From JBCCSZ01 sp039199225 (GTDB lineage Bacteria; Bacteroidota; Bacteroidia; Chitinophagales; Saprospiraceae): a stretch of DNA of 5,644 bases. A program made the position numbers and the translations under genes. Positions 1-5,644 of this stretch are shown in pieces. How positions within the stretch are numbered: the stretch's first letter is position 1; each line of letters begins with the position of its first letter. The stretch is taken from NCBI GenBank assembly GCA_039199225.1, contig JBCCSZ010000395.1, forward strand, positions 1 to 5,644, given 5' to 3'. The notes beneath the pieces were generated by a model. It saw nothing but the letters and a program-made list of their open reading frames with translations, was not told where the DNA came from and did no database searches.

Positions 1-535
1 CCCAATAGGACGCCCGATTGCCAATACGCAAATCTACATACTGGATCAACACCTCCAGGCAGTTCCAGCCGGGATCAGTGGCGAGCTGTATGTTGGAGGA
101 ATCGGCGTCACACAGGGTTATCTCAATAGACCCGACCTGACCGAAGAGCGCTTCATTCCAGACCCTTTTAGTCAAGCTGCCGGTGCCAAACTGTACAAAA
201 CCGGCGACCTAGCCCGCTACCGACCAGACGGCCTCATCGACTTTCTCGGCAGAGCCGACCACCAGGTCAAGATTCGAGGTTATAGAATTGAGCCAGATGA
301 GATTCGAGAAAGAATTTTGCAACAGGATGGCATCTCAGAAGCTGTCGTCGTGGCACGCGCCGAGGCCAATCATCCCAAATTTCAGGAAGGTAGTTCTACT
401 GTCGATGAGTTGGCCAAAGCGCTGGAATCATTCCCCCAAGAACAAGCTGAACATTTTTTGCGAATTGTCGAGATGTTACCAGAAGAAGCGTTGGAAAGTT
501 TGCTCAGTGAACCAAAGAATTCACCAAGTGTTTAA
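1..535 (+). CDS. NRPS, 3' end: adenylation domain cut off after core motif A8
   Basis: This is the last 177 residues of an NRPS protein that begins before the window; the first full codon is at base 2. An A domain activates an amino acid as its aminoacyl-AMP and passes it to a carrier protein in the cytoplasm. Visible core motifs, numbered from the first full codon, are A6 (GELYVGGIGVTQGYL, 27-41), A7 (YKTGDL, 65-70) and A8 (GRADHQVKIRGYRI, 83-96, including the hinge Asp86). The strand EAVVVAR (113-119) follows. A normal A domain would continue through LVAYVV, A9 and A10 into a T domain. Instead a 47-residue acidic helical tail (131-177) containing two similar units, LESFPQEQAEHFL and VEMLPEEALESLL, leads to a TAA stop. 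The missing A9 and A10 are encoded at the start of the next gene, 61 bp downstream. Stops in all three frames at 533-549 argue against a simple frameshift. A3-A5 lie outside the window, so the substrate is unknown. Confidence 0.93.
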   Translation, partial: PIGRPIANTQIYILDQHLQAVPAGISGELYVGGIGVTQGYLNRPDLTEERFIPDPFSQAAGAKLYKTGDLARYRPDGLIDFLGRADHQVKIRGYRIEPDEIRERILQQDGISEAVVVARAEANHPKFQEGSSTVDELAKALESFPQEQAEHFLRIVEMLPEEALESLLSEPKNSPSV

Positions 536-596
536 CCCGCTATAGATAGCTGGACGAACGACGACCCTCACAGAAAGGGATTGCTAATACATTGAA

Positions 597-2570
597 ATGA
601 CTACGACAGATTTACTCTCTAGGCTACAAAAACTTTCGCCCCAAAGGCGACAACTACTCGCCCGACAAATAGCCGAGCAGGCCAGTTCGACCGCATCTTC
701 AGCCAGCAACAGCAGTCAACAAAACTTACAATTGGTTGCTTATCTTGTCAAAGATGAAAAGGTCGAATTAGCATCCCTTCAGTCAAGACTGAAAGGCCAG
801 CTGCCAGACTATATGGTCCCGAGCCATTTTGTAGAGCTGGATGAGTTTCCAAGGTTGCCCAATGGCAAAATCGACCACAGTGCGCTCCCTGCTCCCGACA
901 GGCGAGCCCCCTCCGGCGAACAGCAATATACGCCCCCAAAAACAGATATAGAAAAGCAACTGGTCAATATTTGGGAAGAGGTGCTAAATGTGCAACCCAT
1001 TGGTATCCACGATAATTTCTTTGAAATCGGTGGAGACTCCATACTCAGCATACAGATTATTGCAAAGGCTAGAAAAGTAGGCATCCAACTGGCGCCCAAT
1101 CAATTGTTCGATCTGCAAAGCATTGCAGAATTGGCACTCTTCACGCAGACAACCGAGCAAGAGGAGGTCGCACTTCCAGCAAGTTCCGGGCCGGTCCCCT
1201 TGACACCTATTCAACATTGGTTTTTTGAAGAACACAAAGCTGCCGTCCAACACTGGAACCAAATCTTTTCCTTTGATCTGCGAGTCGATCTAGCGGTGGA
1301 GGCACTCCAAAAGGTCATTGACCAATTGTATCAACGACATGAATCTCTGCGTTTGCGTTTTGAAAAATCTGAGACAGGATGGCAAGCCGAAATCATGCCG
1401 CCAGAAGAAGATTCTATTTTTCACGCTTACGATATTGGGCAGCACAATTCAATCGAACAGGAAGCATTTATTCAAGCTACTATACGAGAAACGCAGGCGG
1501 ACTTTCAGCTAGAGAATGGAAAGCTCTTTCAAGCTCTTCACTTCGAATGCGGCGAGGTACAGGCCAATAAAATCGTGCTCATTGCACACCACCTGGTCAT
1601 AGACAATGTTTCCTGGCAGCTTCTAGTGGAAGAACTCCAGACTTTTTGCTCTCAGCTTTCACAAGGAAAACAGATCAGCCCTCTCCCCAAAACTTCCTCC
1701 TACGGGATGTGGGTGCAGCTTTTGACGGAAATGGCCAATGAAGAGCAGGTACAGGCGGACCTTGATTTTTGGCAAAAACAAGCGCAGAGCAAGGAGGTAT
1801 TTCCCAGTGATTTTCCAGTGAAGCTTCCACAGACGGAGGCGAATATTCGTACAGCCTTCCTTGAACTCCCCAGCGATACGACGCAAATGCTGGTGAATAC
1901 GACCAACCAGGCTTACAATACCCGCACCGACGAACTATTGATAGTCGCACTACTAGAGGTTTTACACCAGTGGTCGGGCCTGTCTGAAATATCGCTGAGC
2001 TTGGAACGCCACGGACGAGAATATGAGGACAAAGATTTCACTGGGACCATCGGATGGTTTACCAGCTATTTCCCACTGAGCTTTCAAATTGATTCCAAGC
2101 TAGATACAGGCTCCTTGATTAAGTCTGTCAAAGAAAAGTTGCGAAAAATTCCCATTGGAGGCTTGAGTTATGGTATCTTACGTTATCTAGCATCGGATAC
2201 CAGCGAGTTTTTACAACAACAACCTGCAATCATATTCAATTTCTTGGGTCAGCGCCATCAGCAAGCCTCCTCGATTTTTGGCAAGCAACAGATGGTCTTC
2301 CAAGACGCCAGAGCTGATATATCCGAACGTCACCAGCTACTCGAAATCAATGCTTTCATTCAAGAAGGTCAATTGCACATGCGCTGGGACTATAGCCATG
2401 AGCTTTACAAGGCGGAAACCATTGAAACACTTATCGATAATTACCACAACTGTTTGAATCAATTAATCAACCACTGCGCATCAATGGAACAAAGTGAACA
2501 TACGCCAACAGATTTTCCGGATGCCGACTTGAGCCAGTCGGACCTGGACAAACTGATGGATTTGTTTTAG
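597..2570 (+). CDS. NRPS: A-domain C-terminal piece (A9-A10), T domain, epimerization domain
   Basis: 657 residues. ATG at 597 is chosen because an in-frame stop lies at 585-587; an AAAGGGA at 574-580 is rather far away (16 nt). Residues 1-28 form a basic helical segment (RLQKLSPQRRQLLARQ), then a Ser/Ala/Gln linker. Residues 44-100 are the end of an A domain: LQLVAYLV, A9 LPDYMVP (69-75) and A10 NGKID (89-93), with Lys91 as the catalytic lysine. There is no A1-A8, so this protein should not adenylate alone. The T domain (about 110-185) has NFFEIGGDS with Ser148 as the phosphopantetheine site; GGDS is typical of carriers that precede E domains. The E domain (about 199-625) shows all motifs: PIQHWF (204-209), HHLVIDNVSW (331-340, His332), DELLIVAL, ERHGRE (470-475), TIGWFT (484-489), YGILRY (525-530) and FNFLGQ (547-552). 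It should epimerize the carrier-bound residue from L to D. The C-terminal tail (PTDFPDADLSQSDLDKLM) resembles the tails through which E domains contact a downstream C domain. Confidence 0.95.
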   Translation: MTTTDLLSRLQKLSPQRRQLLARQIAEQASSTASSASNSSQQNLQLVAYLVKDEKVELASLQSRLKGQLPDYMVPSHFVELDEFPRLPNGKIDHSALPAPDRRAPSGEQQYTPPKTDIEKQLVNIWEEVLNVQPIGIHDNFFEIGGDSILSIQIIAKARKVGIQLAPNQLFDLQSIAELALFTQTTEQEEVALPASSGPVPLTPIQHWFFEEHKAAVQHWNQIFSFDLRVDLAVEALQKVIDQLYQRHESLRLRFEKSETGWQAEIMPPEEDSIFHAYDIGQHNSIEQEAFIQATIRETQADFQLENGKLFQALHFECGEVQANKIVLIAHHLVIDNVSWQLLVEELQTFCSQLSQGKQISPLPKTSSYGMWVQLLTEMANEEQVQADLDFWQKQAQSKEVFPSDFPVKLPQTEANIRTAFLELPSDTTQMLVNTTNQAYNTRTDELLIVALLEVLHQWSGLSEISLSLERHGREYEDKDFTGTIGWFTSYFPLSFQIDSKLDTGSLIKSVKEKLRKIPIGGLSYGILRYLASDTSEFLQQQPAIIFNFLGQRHQQASSIFGKQQMVFQDARADISERHQLLEINAFIQEGQLHMRWDYSHELYKAETIETLIDNYHNCLNQLINHCASMEQSEHTPTDFPDADLSQSDLDKLMDLF

Positions 2571-2574
2571 GAAA
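2569..2574 (+). promoter_or_regulatory. Ribosome binding site overlapping the preceding stop codon
   Basis: AGGAAA lies 9 nt before the ATG at 2584 and includes the last two bases of the TAG stop (2568-2570) of the E-domain gene. The two genes are only 13 bp apart. This supports the chosen start and suggests translational coupling, keeping the two partner synthetases at similar levels. It is the best Shine-Dalgarno match in the window. Confidence 0.5.
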
Positions 2575-2583
2575 CTATATCAG

Positions 2584-5013
2584 ATGAAAAAATCCAATGT
2601 ACAAGCTATTTTTCCGCTGACCTTTATGCAGCAGGCCCTTTTGCTACATAGCCTGCAAGAACAAAGAGATGAGGGTCTATTACACGTACAGTGCAAACTT
2701 ACAGGGCCACTGGACTTAAATCTGTTCAAGCAAGCCTGGCAGCAAACCGTCCAGCGACACTCCGTCCTGCGGACTTCCGTCCACTGGAAGGACCTAGAAA
2801 AGCCTGTCCAAGTTATTCAGCGACAATCCATTCTCAATTGGGTTTTACACGACTGGTCCGACCTGTCTGCAGATCAACAGAAAGAACAACTGACCAATAT
2901 CAAAAAAGCGGACCTTTCACAAGGACTCAACCTCTCGAAGGCACCCGTATCTCGCTTGATGCTCATCAAGATGTCCGAGCAGGCGCACTATTTGGTTTGG
3001 ACCTGCCACCACATATTGTTTGATGGTTGGTCGGCGGCCATCGTTTTACAAGATTCCATGGCTTATTACGATGGTGCTTGCAAGGGAAAGATGGTTCAAT
3101 TGGAGGCCATCCCCGCCTACAAGACCTATTTCAATTGGTTGGGACGTCAAGATATGAAAGCGGCAGAAGGGTTTTGGAAAGAACGCTTGGAAGGCTTTCA
3201 CGAACCTAGCTTAATAGCAGAAGATACGTCTACTACGTCCAACGAATTTAAAGTCCAATCCTTTTCACTGGATGTGGAGGCAAGCCGTCAGTTGGAACAG
3301 TACGCTCGAAAGAAACACGTGACTTTCAACACCTTATTAAATGGCATGTGGGCGCTTTTACTGGGTCGGCTTTTGCAAAAGGAAGACATCGGCTTTGGGA
3401 TGACCGTTTCCGGCCGGTCCGGCGATTTACCCAACCTGGAATTGATGGCAGGATTGTTCTCCAACTTACTACCTGTACGCATCCAGATAGCGAAGGGGCA
3501 ACGCATTTCTGAGTGGCTGTCGAATATTCAAAAGCAATACCTTGCCTCACAACGTTTTGAGCAAGTAACATTGGGGCAGATAGAATCCTGGATCAAACGC
3601 CCGGGCCACTTGCCGCTTTTTGACAGTTTGCTCGTTTTTGAAAACTTCCCCTGGAAGGAGCTAAAGGGTGGGGAGCTGGCCGTTTCTGAATTCTCAGGAG
3701 GTTTCACAACGACCTATCCACTGACGATGGTTGTCCTTCCCGGAGATACACTGCATTTTTCACTCTACTACAAAGAAGACATCCCAGAGGAAGTCATCCA
3801 CTGGATTGAATCGCAATTCAGCAGACTGCCACGATTACTTCAGTCTTTAACGGACGCGTCGGTCGATGATCTTTTGCAGCAAATCGCCCCTTCCACCTAT
3901 GTTCGCTCCAATGCCGTTCAGGCCATTGCCGTCCATCCCAATGGCAAGGCGGGCAATGGTCAACTAAAAGACTATGTTGCTCCTCAGAATAAAATTGAAT
4001 TGCAGCTGTCCAGCATGTGGGAAGAGTTGTTGGGTAAGGAATTGATCAGCGTTACAGACAACTTCTTTGAAATTGGCGGCAAGTCCCTTTTGGCCCTGCG
4101 GCTCCTGAATCGCATCAACACCGAGACGCCCTACAAAACCTCTCCTGCTACGCTGATGCAAAATCCGACCATTCGGGGCTTGGCCAATGTCCTGACCGGA
4201 GACCATTCGGATAGTTGGTCATCGATGGTTCCATTGCGGACAAGCGGCTCGCAAACACCACTCTTTTGCATCCATGGCGGTGGCGCCCATGTCTTTTTTT
4301 ACAACCTCTTTGCTAAGGCCATGTCTCCCGATCGGCCCATTTATGCCATGCAACCCGTTGGCCTGGATGGCGACTCTGCCTTTCACAGCAGCATCGAAGA
4401 GATGGCCAGTCACTACCTCAAGGAAATTCGAAGCATTCAGCCCCACGGGCCTTATGCATTCCTAAGCTACTGCTTCAGCAATGCCGTTGGCCTTGAAATG
4501 GCCCAACAGTTGAAAAAAGTTGGAGAAGAAGTTGGCCAACTCATCATCGTCGATTCCATCGTACCGACCAATACACCCAAGAAGGTCGAAAAAACAACAG
4601 CCGTCCAAAACCTCACAAAACTGCTGAAAGATGGCAACTGGAAAACCATCTATAGACGCTTACAAGGTCGCGTGCAGCGCCTGACCAATAAAGTCAATGG
4701 CAAAGAGGTCGTCGAAGAGAAAAGCACCCTAACGCTCATGCAAGAGTCCCTGGGAAACATTCTCTCCAAGTACATATGGAAACCATACGATGGAAATATA
4801 ACCGTTATCATCAGCACCCAATTCAAAGACCTACCAGGAAAACAGGAGCAAATCGAAACCACTTGGAAGGATATAGCCGGTGACAAGGTCAGCTTCCGGA
4901 TGGTCGATGGCCGCCACAGAAATTTATTCAAAGACCCGGATGTTTACAGGCTTGCAGAACAAGTAACCCAATGCTTAGAACACATGCCTCAAAAGCAAAC
5001 GGAAGCCGTTTAA
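2584..5013 (+). CDS. Terminal NRPS: condensation, T and thioesterase domains, no A domain
   Basis: 809 residues. The C domain (about 5-430) has RHSVLRT (58-64), the catalytic motif HHILFDGW (142-149, His143), MTVSGR (273-278), GLFSNLLPVR (290-299) and LPLFDSLLVFEN (343-354), so it looks active. Coming after an E domain, it is expected to accept a D-residue donor (DCL type). An A domain would normally follow. Here only about 35 residues separate C from T, containing an A10-like scrap HPNGKAGNG (451-459). The T domain (about 466-540) has NFFEIGGKS with Ser501 as the phosphopantetheine site. The TE (about 551-800) has HGGG (564-567) and a likely triad Cys630-Asp657-His778. Cys replaces the usual Ser, and the elbow reads SYCFS rather than GxSxG; Asp is 27 residues after the nucleophile, as in surfactin TE. 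The TE should release the product by hydrolysis or cyclization. The T domain must be loaded by an A enzyme acting in trans. The ATG has an AGGAAA 9 nt upstream. Confidence 0.96.
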   Translation: MKKSNVQAIFPLTFMQQALLLHSLQEQRDEGLLHVQCKLTGPLDLNLFKQAWQQTVQRHSVLRTSVHWKDLEKPVQVIQRQSILNWVLHDWSDLSADQQKEQLTNIKKADLSQGLNLSKAPVSRLMLIKMSEQAHYLVWTCHHILFDGWSAAIVLQDSMAYYDGACKGKMVQLEAIPAYKTYFNWLGRQDMKAAEGFWKERLEGFHEPSLIAEDTSTTSNEFKVQSFSLDVEASRQLEQYARKKHVTFNTLLNGMWALLLGRLLQKEDIGFGMTVSGRSGDLPNLELMAGLFSNLLPVRIQIAKGQRISEWLSNIQKQYLASQRFEQVTLGQIESWIKRPGHLPLFDSLLVFENFPWKELKGGELAVSEFSGGFTTTYPLTMVVLPGDTLHFSLYYKEDIPEEVIHWIESQFSRLPRLLQSLTDASVDDLLQQIAPSTYVRSNAVQAIAVHPNGKAGNGQLKDYVAPQNKIELQLSSMWEELLGKELISVTDNFFEIGGKSLLALRLLNRINTETPYKTSPATLMQNPTIRGLANVLTGDHSDSWSSMVPLRTSGSQTPLFCIHGGGAHVFFYNLFAKAMSPDRPIYAMQPVGLDGDSAFHSSIEEMASHYLKEIRSIQPHGPYAFLSYCFSNAVGLEMAQQLKKVGEEVGQLIIVDSIVPTNTPKKVEKTTAVQNLTKLLKDGNWKTIYRRLQGRVQRLTNKVNGKEVVEEKSTLTLMQESLGNILSKYIWKPYDGNITVIISTQFKDLPGKQEQIETTWKDIAGDKVSFRMVDGRHRNLFKDPDVYRLAEQVTQCLEHMPQKQTEAV
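4997..5011 (-). terminator. Possible weak terminator hairpin for the convergent small gene
   Basis: AAACGG and CCGTTT form a 6-bp stem with a 3-nt loop. Read on the - strand, the stem lies just past the small gene's stop (5028) and is followed by GCTTTTG, a short T-rich tail. It lies inside the last codons of the NRPS gene and has no T-run on the + strand. The stem is short, so this could be chance. Confidence 0.25.
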
Positions 5014-5027
5014 AGCAATAGGTTCTA

Positions 5028-5423
5028 TCAATCTACAATGTCCAAGTGTGCTGGAATGTAAATCTTGTAAGAGGTTGTTGTTTGCTGCTGCTCCCCCTTT
5101 ATGAAAATCTGTGTGTTGACCCTCTTCGAGCGGATGCCCAGGGTATGGGGTCCTTCTATGTAGGCTTTTAGTTCGTAATGTCCTCTCCGCAGGCTGTAGG
5201 CCAGGCCGTAAGGGTCTGCCAAGCTGGAAGTGACGTATGTCTCGATCCTAATTTCGGGATTCGACCATTTGATCCATTCAATGTCATTGCCATTCAAATC
5301 CGGGCGGAGGGAAGTAATGTATGGGTCTACTTGAAAAGACTGAGCCAGGGTGCTTGTCTTTGAAAAGTGACTGTTCATAGAGATTGTCAGGCAAATAATT
5401 GAGGCGCATATTAATTTTACCAT
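5028..5423 (-). CDS. Small predicted secreted protein of unknown function
   Basis: 131 residues from the ATG at 5423-5421; a TTG two codons upstream is in frame but less likely. I do not recognise a family. Residues 1-27 look like a Sec signal peptide: MVK, a hydrophobic stretch LICASIICLTISM (4-16), then a polar region with a possible cleavage site after TLA (25-27). No lipobox is seen, so a lipoprotein is unlikely. The mature part of about 104 residues is rich in alternating polar and hydrophobic residues (for example EIRIETYV, HYELKAYIEG, NTQIFIKG, YKIYIP), suggesting a small beta-rich domain in the periplasm or outside the cell. It runs toward the NRPS operon with 14 bp between the stops, so it is a separate unit and probably marks the operon's end. 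A signal peptide in a plausible place and a promoter-like match upstream support it as real. A link to the peptide product is not shown. Confidence 0.68.
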   Translation of the reverse strand: MVKLICASIICLTISMNSHFSKTSTLAQSFQVDPYITSLRPDLNGNDIEWIKWSNPEIRIETYVTSSLADPYGLAYSLRRGHYELKAYIEGPHTLGIRSKRVNTQIFIKGEQQQTTTSYKIYIPAHLDIVD

Positions 5424-5450
5424 GCCCAATTATTTTGTGTTTGTTCGACC

Positions 5451-5481
5451 TAAAAATACATCTTCTACTGCCTCAGATCAA
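5451..5481 (-). promoter_or_regulatory. Putative Bacteroidota-type promoter for the small secreted-protein gene
   Basis: On the - strand, TTG (5481-5479) is followed after 20 nt by TATTTTTA (5458-5451). This matches seven of eight positions of the Bacteroidota -7 element TAnnTTTG, with an accepted spacing to a -33 TTG. Transcription would start near 5444, about 20 nt before the ATG at 5423. The motif is short and AT-rich, so a chance match is possible. Confidence 0.33.
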
Positions 5482-5485
5482 TCCC

Positions 5486-5506
5486 TTGGTAGCAATTGCA
5501 AACCAA
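5486..5506. promoter_or_regulatory. Imperfect palindrome, possible operator
   Basis: TTGGT-A-GCAATTGC-AA-ACCAA: an 8-bp perfect core palindrome flanked by matching 5-bp arms, offset by one base. It lies directly upstream of the putative -33 element of the small gene, where an activator or repressor dimer could bind. No known regulator is recognised, and it could be chance in AT-rich DNA. Confidence 0.22.
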
Positions 5507-5644
5507 AACAAGCATTTTTCGTGACAGCTCCTTAAATCAGTAAAAAATCCATATAATTTTATCAACTATTTAATCAGTCGCTTGTCAAACTTGTATACAT
5601 TAAAGGGGAAAACATACGCCTATGGGACAGACAGAAACGTGACA

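Noticed and set aside
288..545. 85-residue open frame overlapping the A-domain end in another frame
   Set aside because: Its translation has no motif and it overlaps clear A-domain coding sequence (A8 onward); it is a shadow of the real frame.
561..580. Hairpin CCCT-cacagaa-AGGG between the first two NRPS genes
   Set aside because: The stem is only 4 bp with no T-run, and a terminator inside the operon makes little sense here.
533..597. Reading the first two genes as one gene broken by a recent frameshift
   Set aside because: All three frames have stops at 533-549, another stop lies at 585-587, and both ends carry orderly helical tails; one indel cannot restore a fusion. A split gene is the better reading.
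2691..3209. Long alternative-frame ORFs inside the C domain (110 and 60 residues)
   Set aside because: They overlap well-matched C-domain sequence containing HHILFDGW and show no domain of their own.
4261..4290. Reading the TE as a free-standing type II thioesterase
   Set aside because: It is fused in frame to a T domain (Ser501), so it is the chain-releasing type I TE of this module.
4650..4931. Minus-strand ORF of 93 residues inside the thioesterase
   Set aside because: It lies antisense to conserved TE sequence containing the catalytic His778 and has no recognisable product.
5557..5644. Possible start of a new + strand gene at the right edge
   Set aside because: ATG at 5622, after an AGGGG, encodes only six residues before TGA. 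Another frame is open to the edge but has no ATG, GTG or TTG start. Too little sequence to call.

Overview
The window holds the 3' end of a nonribosomal peptide synthetase (NRPS) operon on the + strand, followed by a small convergent gene for a predicted secreted protein. GC content is moderate. Intergenic DNA is AT-rich, Shine-Dalgarno signals are weak or badly spaced, and the one promoter-like match (TTG-N20-TATTTTTA) fits the Bacteroidota pattern better than the E. coli one. With the style of the thioesterase, this makes a Bacteroidota host the best guess, held with moderate confidence because nothing here is a taxonomic marker.

Layout: (1) 1-535, the end of an NRPS gene whose adenylation (A) domain carries core motifs A6, A7 and A8 and then stops after an acidic helical tail. 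(2) 597-2570, a second NRPS gene that opens with a basic helical segment and the missing end of an A domain (A9 and A10, with the catalytic Lys), then a thiolation (T) domain of the GGDS type and an epimerization (E) domain. (3) 2584-5013, a third NRPS gene with order condensation (C), T, thioesterase (TE). It has no A domain, only an A10-like scrap between C and T, and its TE has Cys in place of the usual Ser nucleophile. (4) 5028-5423 on the - strand, a 131-residue protein of unknown function with a signal peptide, ending 14 bp from the synthetase. (5) 5424-5644, noncoding as far as I can see, with a possible promoter and an imperfect palindrome for gene 4.

Inferred assembly logic: genes 1 and 2 together rebuild one A domain that loads the T domain of gene 2. 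The E domain turns that residue, or the peptide ending in it, to the D form. The C domain of gene 3 then joins the chain to whatever sits on its own T domain, which must be loaded in trans because gene 3 cannot activate an amino acid. The Cys-Asp-His TE releases the product. The substrate-specificity motifs (A3-A5) lie upstream of the window, so the amino acid cannot be predicted.

The most notable features are the A domain cut between A8 and A9, exactly where tailoring domains are inserted in 'interrupted' A domains, with oppositely charged helical tails at the cut ends; the A-less C-T-TE terminal module; and the unusual TE nucleophile elbow.
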